Source: Magnaporthiopsis rhizophila (taxonomy: Eukaryota; Ascomycota; Sordariomycetes; Magnaporthales; Magnaporthaceae). Taken from it: DNA of 64,000 nt. The stretch is from positions 87,330 through 151,329 of the forward strand of contig PYSS01000085.1 in assembly GCA_003049465.1 (NCBI GenBank), given 5' to 3'. Shown piece after piece: positions 35,538 through 46,594 of the stretch. The notes under the pieces are model-generated. The model made no database searches, was not told the origin of the DNA, and was given only the letters and a program-made list of their open reading frames with translations. Position numbers and translations under genes: made by a program. Each line of letters starts with the position of its first letter. The stretch's first letter is position 1.

Positions 35538-36454
35538 TACCGGCCCAGCGCCTGCCCGGCCGACGCACAGCCCGTGCTGGTGTGCTTTGGTGGTGCGGAC
35601 TCGACGCAGAAGGAGCTGCAATTCCTCTCCGCAGCCGAAGGCCCGCCGCTCGGGTACGCGGTCCTGACCTTTGACGCGCTGGGCCAGGGCCTGGTGCTCC
35701 GTCGCGATGGGGTGCCGCTCCGGCCGGACGGCGAGGCCGTCATGACGGCCGTGCTGGACTTCCTCGATGCGTACGCGGCTTGGCACCCGGAGGCGGACCT
35801 GGACGTCGAGGGCGGCCTGGCGGTGACGGGCCAGTCGCTGGGCGCGCACCTCGCGCTCCGGGGCGCGGCCGACCCGCGCGTCCGGGCGTGCCTGGCCGTC
35901 GACCCCATCTACAACCTGTGAGACCTGGCCATGTCGCGCACGCCGGGCTTCGTCGTGTGGCCGTGGGAGAACAACTACGTGGGCTACGGCCTGATTGACT
36001 GGGTCGCCATCACGCACAGCCGCGTCGACGTGGCGGTGCACTACGTGTTTGCCCGGAATCGGGGCACGTTGGGCAGCCGCAGCCCGGCCCAGCTGCTTCG
36101 CGACACGAAGCTCTACTCGTTCCGGTTTCACCGCGCCGTCGTCTCTGACTGGGGCGAACACAACGGCAACGCCAACGCCAACGCCAACGCCAACGCCAAC
36201 GCAAATGGGCCCGCCGCCGTCGCCGCGGCTTGCAAAATGAGACCACAGCGGTACTATAAAAAGACTGGGGATAGGTTACCTGCCCCGTTCTGGTCACTGG
36301 CGCTGGGGCGGACCCGACCATGTTTATTGCCAACATCACGGTCCACAAGGTCATGGCTGGGCTCGTCAACGTCCACGACAAGGTCAAGGAGCTCTGGGTG
36401 CCGCGGGCGTACTCGGAGGGAGGTGCCCACAAGGCAGCCGCCGCCTCTGTGTGA
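35538..36454 (+). pseudogene. Ayg1/FrsA-like alpha/beta hydrolase, broken
   Basis: Readable from PVLVCFGGAD to a late EGGAHKAAAA. It shows the nucleophile elbow GQSLG (VTGQSLGAHLALRGAADP), a CPVLVTGAGADP block expected to carry the acid, and a late His in EGGAHKA. This is the pattern of the Ayg1-type hydrolases that shorten polyketides in pigment clusters. Damage: about 150 N-terminal residues are missing (a stop lies just upstream at about 35,535); a TGA at about 35,919 sits where relatives have Trp (DPIYNL-W-DLA); and the frame changes between about 36,205 and 36,285, after a (GCCAAC)n run. An acceptor-like gcacag just before PVLV leaves open an unseen upstream exon. The gene is most likely dead. 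It sits next to two other broken tailoring genes. Confidence 0.7.
36165..36206. repeat. GCCAAC hexanucleotide microsatellite
   Basis: About seven near-perfect GCCAAC units inside the hydrolase pseudogene, reading as an Asn-Ala run in the hydrolase frame; such a run is not expected in the enzyme fold and probably expanded after loss of function. Confidence 0.85.
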
Positions 36455-36482
36455 CCTGGAAAAATGCCTCACAACAACGAAC

Positions 36483-37378
36483 TCACTTCCGGCCAACGGC
36501 AATGATGGCGACCCCCTTCAGCGCCCCAGGCTCTCTGGGACAAAGCCGTTTGATCTCCTCCACCATCAGGCCCTTCAGGCTCTCAACCTGCTCCTTGTCG
36601 AAGCCCTCCAGGGGCGGCATTTTGGTGAGGAGGATGTTGACCATGAGCGCGTGCGACAGAAAGGCAGCCTCACTGACGTCTCGTGCGCCTCCGCGTCCCG
36701 GAACCCGGCCTTCTCGAGCTCCCGCGACAGGCCCATGGCGCTGCCCCACTCCTTGGGACCCGCGGGCGGCCGCAGCTCCGGGTTGATCTGTTGGGTCGGC
36801 TCCATGGTGAGCCACTGGATGTCGCCCCATGAGACGACGACCAGCGCGTCGCCCGGCTTGAGGACCCGCAGCGTCTCCGAGAGGCACTTCTGGGGGCTCT
36901 TGGTCATGTGGTAGACCTTTGTTATTGTTAGCATTTTAGACACACAAACACATATGTTCGGTGTTGTCGTCGAGTAGCATACCCACCCAGCGGTGACATG
37001 GCTCTGAGACTGGTCCGGGATGGTTTTGAGGTCCATGGCGCCGAGCACGTGGGTCTCGACCCGTCCCCACAGGGAGTCCGGGTCCTTCTAGATGGCCGCC
37101 TTCTTGGCCCTGTTGACCTGGTTCATCATGGCGAACGCCCAGTCGGCAGCGGCGAGGACGGTCGAGGGCGATATAACGGAGCCATAGTCCTGAATCAGGC
37201 GCGTCAAGGCGTTGCCCTTGCCGCGCCCGTTGCCGAGTACGGACGTTGTCTCGGAGAACGGGAACATCGCATTGACGCGCGAGAGCATGATGCCGGTTGG
37301 CCCCGAGGCAGTGCCCTTGGAGCTCGTTTCGTAGACCTCGGCCGCCAGCCTTCAGTCTTCGGCTGTTGGCTTGCTCAT
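36483..37378 (-). pseudogene. SAM-dependent methyltransferase, broken
   Basis: Class I methyltransferase of the kind found in fungal polyketide clusters. The start ATG is at 37,378 (MSKPTAED). The SAM loop reads LGNGRGKG, where the family has L(D/E)xGCGxG. Later blocks are AMDLKTIPDQS, a 66-bp intron (36,917-36,982, gtatgc...aacaaag, phase 0), YHMTKSPQKC, LRVLKPGDALVVVSWG, and a C-terminal GVAIIAVGRK. Breaks: TGA at codon 9 (37,352-37,354), where Trp fits; TAG at 37,088-37,090; and a one-base frame change near 36,660. Both stops are one C:G to T:A change from Trp or Gln. It would have methylated a small aromatic product; the substrate cannot be told. Confidence 0.75.
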
Positions 37379-37851
37379 CTTTGCTTTTGCTTGACAAATG
37401 TGTTTGTTCTTGTTTGGCTGTGACGCTCTCAAAAGCGTCTGTCTATAGGGCCACCCTTGGTCAGGACTGACTTGCGAGACCCTTTTTTAGGCCGCCCCTC
37501 TGAAGTTCTTGTATACGGATGGCACCACTCGCAAAGTCGCTGCTCTGAACGGGCTTGCATGCAGGGTTGCGTGTGGTGTCAAGCTTTCGGACCGCGTGAC
37601 GCGACAGCAATTCGGTCACTTTCGGGCGGCCACAGACTTCGGGCTATCTATCCCGAGATGTCGGGATGGGCGAAGCTACTTGGGCAAATGCCTAGGTAGG
37701 TAGGTAAGGCACATACCAAAAACTCTCAGTCGAGTGCTAGCGAACTGATTGGTCCGCCCTTTGTATGTCTCACTTCCTCCACAAAAGGGATGAAGGACAA
37801 TACTTGCCCGTCCCTTTGCTCTAGTATAGCTCCCCCGAAACGAACGCCAAA
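37379..37851. other. Intergenic, divergent promoter region
   Basis: Lies between the methyltransferase (minus) and the reductase (plus). It contains a short taggtaggtaggtaagg repeat near 37,691. No gene seen. Confidence 0.5.
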
Positions 37852-38982
37852 ATGTCCCCGGCTCGCATCGCCACCCGAACGGCTAACATCACCAATGCGG
37901 ACGGCACCCTGGCCGCATCCGACTCACAGCCCGTCCCGGAATGCCCCAGGGACATCGTCCTGGTCCGGGTGCGCGCCGTCGCGCTCAACCCGACCGACCA
38001 CAAGACGCCCGCGGTCGTGAATCGGGCCGGCCTCGTCTCGGGCTGCGGCTTCGTGGGCGAGATCGTCGAGGTCGGCCCTGGAACCAACGCGCTGCTCCAA
38101 GGCAGCCTCCCGGCCTGGACCGTCGGCGACCCGACGCGCGGCGCCTTTGCCCAGTTCGTCGCGGGCGACCCGCTCGTGCTCGCCTGCCTGCCTGCGTCGC
38201 GGGGCCGGGAGTCCGGGACCCAGGCCCTCTTCACGGACATGCGGTTCAGGGCCCCTGACAGCCTCGGCAAGCTTGTGCAACAAGCTCGTTGCAAGGCGAG
38301 ACCTCCGAGGCACCCCTTATCCTCCTCGAGAGTGAGCTGCGTAAAGTGGCGCTTGTGTATGGAGGAAGCGTGGCGTCGGGGACTATCGCACTGCGGCTTG
38401 TTCGCTCATATGTTTGACGGATCCTGAATCACCGTTAGTATAGGGAAAAAAGCGAAAGACGGGGAAATAAAACGGGTGTGAGACTGACTGAATGAAAACG
38501 AAACCCGGGCAGGGCTGGGTACATCCCAATCACCACGTGTTCGCCCCGCAACAACGCGCTCGTCGCCTCGTACGGCGCCGCAGCCACCTTCGACTACAGT
38601 TCCCCCACGTGTGCGCAGGACATCAAGTCGTACACGAGCGGCTCCCTGGCACTCGTCCTGGACTGTGTTAGCATCGTGCAGTCGCCGACGCTTGCTACGA
38701 GGCCATAGGCCGGGCCGGTGGCCGATACGTGTCCATCGAGAGGTTCCAGGGCTCGGTCGCGGCCAAGCGGACCACCGTCCGCGCCAGCTGGGTCATGGGC
38801 CCGCTCATGCTGGGCCTCGCCGTCTGGCTGGGCGGCGAGTACAACCTCGATGCGGACCCGGCCGTCAGGGAGTTCGGGAGGGCTTGGTTCGCCGTCGTGG
38901 AGCAGCTGCCGGCATACGGAAGCATAAGGCCGCCCCTCATCGTCGCCGCAACCCTGTCTACCCAGCGCATGCGTATGCAATA
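37852..38982 (+). pseudogene. Trans-acting enoyl-reductase-like MDR gene, broken
   Basis: Zinc-independent medium-chain reductase of the LovC type that works with polyketide synthases lacking their own ER. The N-terminal half is well kept (RDIVLVRVRAVALNPTDHK, GLVSGCGFVGEIVEVGPG). The NADPH-binding start VYGGSVASGTIAL is present near 38,355, but in another frame. Then comes an interruption of about 115 bp (about 38,398-38,509, bounded by GT and AG, so it may be an intron), followed by TTCSPRNNALVASYGAAATF and CAQDIKSYTSGSLALVLDCV. Another frame change occurs near 38,690, before YEAIGRAGGRYVSIERFQ. The GGVGLGTA-type stretch expected near 38,200 is deleted, and the C terminus is unlike relatives. 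At least two frameshifts plus a deletion: a pseudogene. Confidence 0.75.
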
Positions 38983-39316
38983 GGAGGAGGCGGGTATCGC
39001 ATGAAAGAGTGATCAACAGGAAGAGGAACGTAAGTCAGGATAAGTCATGATGCACTATCTCCCAATCAGTGAATATGGTCTAGGTTGATCTCTATATCTG
39101 GCATCCAGAGGAAAAGAAGCTACCTATCTACGGCACGTCCTAAAAGGATATCCTGGCCATGTCACGTGGCGCCGCACGTGACATATACCCACCTCGGTCC
39201 TCGGATCAATTGTGAAGTAATCTGACATATGTGTGTTAAAGGAGGGAATAGTGTGAGTGTGATAATTGAAGTGTGTTAGAGGATGAAACAATGTGAGTGT
39301 GTGTGTTCAGGTGTCA
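38983..39316. other. Intergenic, TG-rich
   Basis: Contains gtgtgagtgtg-type low-complexity sequence near 39,250-39,305; no gene seen. Confidence 0.5.
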
Positions 39317-42300
39317 CTACCATCCGGAGTCCTCCCTGGCGTCCAAGTTCCAGTCGTTGGTCCCCTCGGTCTTGACATCTGAGGTCCAGTTATCACCGTC
39401 AGTCTTGACATCTGAGGCCCAGGTGCTGTTCCCCGGCTGCGGGGTAGGCTGGCGGGCCTGGCGCTGGTTAGAACGGTAGTTAGGTCCTTTTGGTCCACCC
39501 CCTGGGGCCTTCTCCACCATCCTCGAATGCACCGACTGGATCCTCGTCGTCCTTGTCTGACGCGTCGTAGATGTCGCTGTCACTGTCTGAGTCCATGTCA
39601 TCTCCAGCTGGAGCCATGTCCTGGTGGATGCCGTGAATCTCATCGTCGGTCTTGCCTCGGGCATTCCTGACCCGTTGCGCGAGCTCCTTCTCTTGGGCCT
39701 GGATCTCCGTCTCAACTTGCTCAGCCACATCCATGAACTGGGTAGCGGATGCGAGTAGTCGCTCGGCCCTCCGACGTCCATCCGCGGTGCCTTTGAGCGA
39801 TGCCTGATCCTTGGGGGCCACGGCGCCGATACCTCCTCCCCATGTATGGAGTTGAGCTGGCTGAGGTTGCGTGATGGCATTCGGGTGGGTGTGGTTATGC
39901 TTGTCCTTGGTCTCGGAAGTCTCGCCATCCTTGGTCTCGGAAGTCTTGGCCTTCTCGCGCTTGCCTGACACTCGGTAACGAATCTCCTCCCTCGATAGTG
40001 CCACTGTCAGGGGGGCTTTGCGGGCTATGCCCTTGCATTTGTCCACCTTGTGGCTGTTGCAGCACACAATTGCAGTAGTTCCGGAAGAACTTCTTGTCCG
40101 GTGTCCAAACGTCGCCCTGGTTAACTGCTGACTTGAAGAACTTGGCCAGGATCTTGTCGCCGTCGCTCTTGCCCTTGGTGGCGTTCCCCGACATGATGAC
40201 CACGGTCCCGAGGGCTCCGCGACTGAGAGAGACGACCATGTTGTGCTTGGCGCTGGTGAATCCCGATCTTCCGTCATCCCTTGTCAGCAACACGACAGCG
40301 AAATCCCACTCTTCTCCCATGGCTGCTCTCGTGGTGCGTGCCTCAGTCAGATCGTGCACAACTTCGACAGCTGGTGTCTTCTTCAGGATCCTCATGGCAT
40401 CGTCCCGTTGCGCCTGGTATGGGCAGATGATGCCGACTGATGGAACGTGCTTGCCGTCTCGCGACAATCCGTGTGCCTGAATCTGTCTCGTGATTTCCAT
40501 GGCGGCCTTCGAATGGATCTCATTCTTCCAACTAGTACCCTCCCGAAGAAGATCCTTGGAGTCAATGTTCCATACGACGAGATTGGTCGCGGCTTTCACG
40601 GCTCCAACGACACTCGGGTTCCCTCTGGTATTTGGAGCTGAAGCTTTCACACGAGGAGCTACCAGGGAGGGTTTGGCTCAGAACGCGTACTGTCAGAAGG
40701 CACAGCAGCTGGCAGCCAGCCCCATGCGACGATGGATCGACGCCGGAATGCCGACTACGAGGCTGATGCTTACGACCAGGCAGAGCGGCAGACAGGAAAC
40801 GTTCATCTCTCTCGCATATGGTATCGGGGAGATATGAAATCTCTTCGGGATCTGGACATCGAATCTGGCTTAAAGAGGACGCCGGCAGAGAAGGCAGCTC
40901 ACAGGATGTTCCGGGGTGATTGATTGGGATCTCCCGTGGTGATTCTCAGTACGACGTTGGGGCATGCTGCCATCGCGATCAACCACTCGGGCTCTGTCAT
41001 CCGACCGGCTTCCTCCTGGAGCCAGAGGCTCACCGCATCGCAAATCTCCGGCGGGTGGTTCTTGAGGGCGTGAAGCGCTGTTGGGGTCGCGACAACCACC
41101 TGCGCTTCGGACAGGATGTCGACAACTGCCTCTTTGATGGCCTTGTTGACTGTTGCGATGTTCTCCGCGAAGTTTGTCGGATCCTTGGATCTCGCTTGCA
41201 TCAGTTCCCAGGCGACGGTGTATTGGGCGTTCGACCTCAGACGCTCCATGATCTGCGCGCTGAGACTGTACTTGCCGCCGTGTGGTCGAAGATCCTTCTT
41301 GATGGCGCGCACATTCCGTGCGGTCTCGAGGATCTCGCGGGCCAATATTTCGAGGGCCATCGTGTCCACCTCATCGTACGTCTCGGGACGGTCCTCTCGC
41401 GTCGAGTTCTTGGCGAAGCTCATCTCTCGTGGCATAGTGCCAAGCCTAACGATCTTGAGCTCAGAGTCGTCGATGTCTCTCCATTCCTTGGCCATGCGCT
41501 CGCACAGGTCATCGCCTTGCGTATTTTCGCTACAGGTGATAACCATCTTGTTGACAACTGTAGCCTCCGGGCCAGCGAAGAAGTCATCCTCCACTGCTGC
41601 CTCAACAAGCCGGTTATCGATGAAACCTGTTTTCCACTCAGCGTTGTCATCGCTACCTCCCATCTGCCATCCGGTGGCCTCTGTCTGAGGCTCTGTGTGG
41701 GAATCACTCGGCTGTGTTTCCTGTGGAGTGTCTGGTTGCGGTTCCGGCTGAGTCTTTGGCTGAGCAGTAATGCCTGTCATGTTGACGGATGACTTGAGAA
41801 TGGCCATAGACAGGAGCAGTGCTGTTTCGGTCTTGCCAGAGCCTGGAGCTCCATGAATCATCAGATGTCGATGGGGCAAGTTCGTGGCATAGAAAGGCTT
41901 TTTCTGATCGTTGTTGAGACGATCGAATCTCGCCTTGATCTTTGCTTCGCGCTCGTCGTCTGGCTTTCCTCGAATGATGCGATCGACGACGGGAAAGGTT
42001 TCAGGGACGCTGAGGAATTCCGACGGACGAAGGAAATCTTTGATGAAAGCGGCCGCTCCCTTGTCATCCTCGGCGGCCTGCTGTGCGATCGAATTAATGG
42101 CATCGATGCATGCTTTCATGGGTAGGTCGGATTTCTCCGGCAAGAAGTATCCTTTGACCCCCCTGGTCACGTCATTCACTTGTCTCGCGTCGCCAAAATT
42201 CACTGTTGGCATGTCGAAGACCAGTGGCAGGGGCTCGAGAAGTTCGCCGGTGTCTGGGTGCGGGGACATGGGCCATTGAGGGTGACGGGGAGTGGTTCCG

Positions 42301-44170
42301 ACAAATGCCGCGTTGACCTCTGCAACAAGGTCTTCTGGAACGGGGATGCGGGTCACGTTCCATGGGCGACGATCGTCTTTATCTGGAGACCACTTGGGCC
42401 GCTTCACCTTGTCTCCCTGGTCGATGGCCCATTTAGTGAGGCGCTCCCTCCACGCAGAGTCGAGCTCCCGCGTGACTTGTCCTGTTTCATCGATCTCTTT
42501 GGTAGGCCTGATCTCCACCAGCCATGTCTTGAGAGTCGCCTTCATCTCGTCGAACTCTTCCTTGGACATGTTATCGTGTTTGGCCGCGTAGATCTCAGAC
42601 AGAGCCATTATCAGCAGAACCTTGAATTCCTTGGTGGTGTGGTCCATGACGGCAGACCCGCTCCGCCACTTGTCGATGATGTGATCGCAAATCATCTTGG
42701 CGATCTCCTCTTCCGTGTACGGCCATTCTGGGAGATCTGGGGCTGTGTAGTCGACGTCGCACAGCTCGAGCTGACACTGTTCGTCCATGCGAGGAAGCAG
42801 TTCCACCGCTTTTGTCTTGACCAGGAACATGTATTGTCTTGGCAGTCCGTCTCGGGTCATTCCGGAATGGGGCTGACCATCAGGGTGACGATGTTGTTCC
42901 GGGTGTTGTCTGCAATCTGCGTCTGGAACAGGTGTTCGTCGACAACCGCTCGGCCATACATGGCTGTGTAGTCCGCCTGGTCCCAAGCACGAATTCGAAC
43001 TGGATCCGGGGCCGCGCTGCTGCCAGCCTTGGCGGCGAAATCTCGAATCTCAATCAGCTTCGCGGACGGAGAGTTCTTGAAGAGGTCTTTGGCCGGGTGT
43101 CCCAGGGTAGGGGCCAGTACCATGTGCTCCAGCTGGTATAGGAAGGTGTCGAGCGGTACTGATCGGACTGGAATGAACAGGTCGATGGGAATGAATCTAT
43201 CTTCCTGCAGGGCAAGAATCTCGTCCCTGAGCCGGCGGATCTCGACAACCGCTTTCTCAAAGGTGCTGCCCAGTTCCAATACCTTACGACGAACAAAATC
43301 TTCGTTCATCTCGACGCATATCGCCCGATGCACCGTCTCGAATCGTACTCGGACCACCTTCTCGGCTTGAACCTCATTGAAGAGCACGCGATGGAGGAAG
43401 ACCTCGGGCTTTCCTCCTGGCATATCGAGTTCTTTGATTTGCAGGTCCTTAATGTGCTTGCTGCACATGGTGACGGTGGCCACTTGGATGGGTCGAGAGC
43501 CCGAGGCATACACGAGGTTGACCTGAATCTCGCCATAACTGTACGCAGCCTGTTTGAGGAAAACCGTCGACGACATGCCCCTGCCCTTCGGGGACATGTG
43601 CAACTGCCTGAAGGTCGTCTTGTACGTGACGCAGTTCTCGTTCTTCATGCAGCAGAGGGCTCCGATGGTCAGAGACCGTGTTTCCTCCAGCAGGGCCTGA
43701 GCTGCGAAATAATGGCTGGTGGTGATGCGTAGGTCGGTGCTTGGAAGGCCCTCATTCTCGCCTGAAGTCTCGCCGTCAGACACCTTGGTCTCGTCCTCGT
43801 CGGCATCCTTGGTCTCGTCCTCGTCGGCATCCCTGTCCTTGGGCTCAGGTGGAGTCTTGTCGTCGGAACCATCGGCCTCAACACCGACCGGAGACTCCTC
43901 GGAGGCTGTGTTATCAACCACAGTTGGAGTTCCCTCGACAATCTCGCTCTCCTTCCCGGAAGATGCCTCGACAGTCTTTTCCGGGTGGAAGAGGTCGGCC
44001 TCCGTCATAGGACGCACTGAGCGGGGGGTGGGAGCCATAAAGTCCATCATCCTCTTGATCATCTCAGGTTTGATCGGCGACTTGTATTTGTCTTCCTTGC
44101 TCTGAGCGTCCTTCTTCTTGGAGCGCTCGCGGCTGGTCGCTCGGGCCGCGTTTTTAAATCAGTTGGACAT
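39317..44170 (-). pseudogene. SF1 (UPF1/AAA_11-AAA_12-like) helicase, broken
   Basis: Read from ATG 44,170 leftwards. N-terminal 400 residues: basic start, an acidic repeat (DADEDETKDADEDETK), then an unrecognised region with EVFLHRVLFNEVQAEKVV. After a frame change at about 42,860 comes the helicase core: Walker A GAPGSGKT (about 41,840), a Walker B-like WLQEEAGR and motif III GDPNQS (about 40,930). Positions 40,650-40,900 cannot be read in one frame. The C-terminal RecA lobe follows (VGIICPYQAQRDDAM, GEEWDFAVVLLTRDD, MVVSLSRGALGTVVIM), then a frame change near 40,060, a coiled coil, an Asp/Ser-rich tail and a repeat-bearing end (ASDVKTDGDNWTSDVKTEG). The fourth codon is TGA (44,159-44,161), one C-to-T step from CGA (Arg). 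With at least three frame breaks and two stops I call it a pseudogene. SF1 enzymes of this type unwind RNA or DNA; its target is unknown. Confidence 0.7.
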
Positions 44171-45258
44171 CTTGGATGATATTGGGTCGTTCCGATCCGA
44201 AGCTGGGTTGAACTTGAGAGCTCGGTCTGACTGGCGTGCAACCTGTTCTGAGGAGAGACTGATGCGGATCTGAGGTTTGATTTGAAGGCTGATGGTTGGT
44301 TGGTAGGAGTTCGAAATTGGGCGGAATATGACAAGCGATCCCCCCTGCGCCTCTTGAAGGTCGCAAGGTTAACGGCTGTAAAGGTGGCGAAGGTGGATGT
44401 TTGCCGAAGTGATCCCAGGTTGCACTCTGGTGGCGTCTGTTGACGGCGATGGGAGAGTGCTGAGGGTGGGTGAGCTTCCGGTTAAACTCTAGTAGTGGCT
44501 GGAACAACGACGATGAGGTTGATATCGGCGATAGGTGATTGAAATGTAACCTTGAAGTTGCAGCCCGCGAGTTGATGTGATGCAAACTCTTGGTGAACCA
44601 GATGCTTTGCAATCGCCTGGTCACGGAGGAGAGCGTGGATGTGACTGGTGGTGACGGTGAAGATGTCGATGGCCAGTCGGCGAAAGAGTCGCTTGCGCCC
44701 AGTCCTATCGCAGGATCGAAGATCGCGAAAGGAAAGCGTAAACGAGAAGGTTTTTCTGTCGGGACGCGATGAAAACCGCGACGTCGCGAGAGTTGAGAGG
44801 TGGAAGGTGTTGACGTTGACAGAGTGGAGAAGATGCGCGAGGTTGCCAAATTTTGCGGTGCTTTTTTGTGTGGGCGAAGGCGCGCCTCAGTCCGAACCCC
44901 ATTCTCCGACCCCACTCAACCTGAGAATGAAGTGACGAGTATTTGATGCGGAAACTGATGGAGTCGTAAAGGTGCTGCATTCAGTAATAGTTTTGGTGTT
45001 GCAAAATTCGTGATGAGGGTTCCTGCACCCTCACCACCGGACTACCCGTGGCTAACCACGGGTCTCCCGACTTGACCAGTTGCCGTACGGCAAGTTGTCG
45101 TCTGCGAGGAAGACGTCTCCATCGGAGGCAGGAGATATTACTGTAATGAATGCTTTTTCCTATACGGTCTGAGCAGTGCTCCGGGCCCGTACATCTGCCA
45201 CCATCAAGTGGCAAGGCTACGGTGCCCAGCCGCGTCGTGGGCTAGCAAGGTGTAGTGG
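44171..45258. other. Long upstream region, no gene supported
   Basis: A 253-residue antisense frame (44,154-44,915) is Ser/Pro/Thr-rich with no domain and overlaps the helicase start, so I treat it as chance. Nothing else recognisable. Confidence 0.5.
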
Positions 45259-45930
45259 TTAAACGACGCCTTCCATATCGTAAGCGCCCTGGCCAACATG
45301 CAGCACGTCGGGCACTAAAAGCATCTTCTGCCTCTTGGGATCCCTGACCGCTGCTGCCATGGCAGGATCGTCATCCTCCTCCTCGTCCTCGGTGGCATCG
45401 AGGTCGATAAAATCCCTGGCATCCTTTAGCGGGTCCTTCACATTGTCTGTTGAGTTCTTCGTCGTGGACGAGGCAGCAGAGACAACGCTTGCTGGTGGAT
45501 TCTCGCCAGGATTGGAAGGTTCCTCGGCAGCGTCGGTGTCGGGCGCCGCCTTCCTCTTGCGCTGGCGCGGAGTCCACTCGTACGACTTGACAACGCGGTT
45601 GGCGGGTTTGCCGTTGCCGTACTTCTCCTGCAGCTTCTTCTTCAGCGGCCCAAAGCATGTGCGGGCCGAGTGGGCGTTCTTGAACCCCGCGATGGTGGCG
45701 AATTTGTCCCAATCGATCTATGGAAGACAAGCCGTTTGGAAGGAAAGCACTGTGAGCAGAACTGATCAAACGAGAGAGTAGCATGTGTGTGGCAGTATGT
45801 GGAGAAGGACGAGGAGCCCAGGGCGCGAACTAACATGAGGATTCTGAGTTGACAGCCAGGCAGCGGCGACCAGCTCGCACTCACGATTTGTGAGATCGAG
45901 CCCGGGCTTCCGAGCAGCGGCCGGCCCCAT
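45259..45930 (-). CDS. Small Myb/SANT-like nuclear protein (two exons)
   Basis: Exon 1 is 45,835-45,930 and exon 2 is 45,259-45,717. The 117-bp intron runs gttagttcg...tccatag and joins in phase 0 (QNPH|IDWDKF), giving about 184 aa. Residues 10-70 form a short three-helix domain with WLSTQNPH, WDKFATIAGFKNAHSARTCF and GPLKKKL. This layout recurs in small fungal Myb-like proteins, in which a Trp of the first helix and the ArgxCF of the third are kept. The rest is low complexity, with a basic patch (RQRKRKAAP) that could be a nuclear signal and an acidic stretch (TEDEEEDDDPAM). No damage seen, although it sits between two pseudogenes. Role unknown; DNA or chromatin binding is inference. Confidence 0.7.
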
Positions 45931-46594
45931 CTTTAGGGTCTAAGCAGGCTTCGTCTTTTATCCTTCTGTCAGCTTCCAAAACCATGTGATCTTTCGCGGA
46001 ACCTATCTAATCCTTGTGTCTGGCTCCCGAGTGGAGACGCCGTTTCTCGGTCACATGCAGTCCGCGCGCGAACAAGCTCGATTCCGGTCGGTTATGAATT
46101 CCAGAACAAAAGGGAATGTTCATAAGCCTTACCTGAGGCTTTGGATAGATGGGAAAGGGACCGCTTTCAATGAAAAACGGCGGGTTGGGCGAGCTTCTGA
46201 TGAATTAACTTGTTGTGTAGAGAGGCGATCAATGTTTACGCGGTGGTCGGATTAAACTTGCAAGTTGGCGTCTGGCGGGGAGACGAGCAGCCCCGCTTGT
46301 GGGGGTGGAGTAAGTGGGGCGGCATCTCAACAAGGCCAAACTCAGCGCGACAGATGATTTAAGGGGATACTATCATCATCCAAGTTATAAAGCTGGCTGG
46401 TATGGTAGTCACGCACGGCAACGGGTAAGCGAAGCGGCCACGGTGTGGCGGGCGCGAGTACCGACGAGCCGAGGGCACTGCCGACCAATGAGACTACGTG
46501 AACGTCCTGGATACGGAGAAAATGACGTGGAAGCGCGCGGAGAGCGTTCCAGCGCCGGTCGCAATCTTTCATACGACTGGTTGAAAGGGCGGCG
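45931..46594. other. Intergenic, no gene seen
   Basis: Upstream of the Myb-like gene and downstream of the kinase pseudogene. Short frames only. Confidence 0.5.

Noticed and set aside
34782..36161. 459-codon minus-strand open frame
   Set aside because: It lies antisense to the hydrolase remnant, is Arg/Ala/Val-rich as expected of a shadow of GC-rich coding DNA, and shows no domain.
42180..42971. 263-codon plus-strand frame inside the helicase
   Set aside because: Antisense shadow of the helicase coding frame.
44154..44915. 253-codon minus-strand frame upstream of the helicase
   Set aside because: Ser/Pro/His-rich composition without domain; it overlaps the helicase start in another frame and shows no splice or promoter logic.
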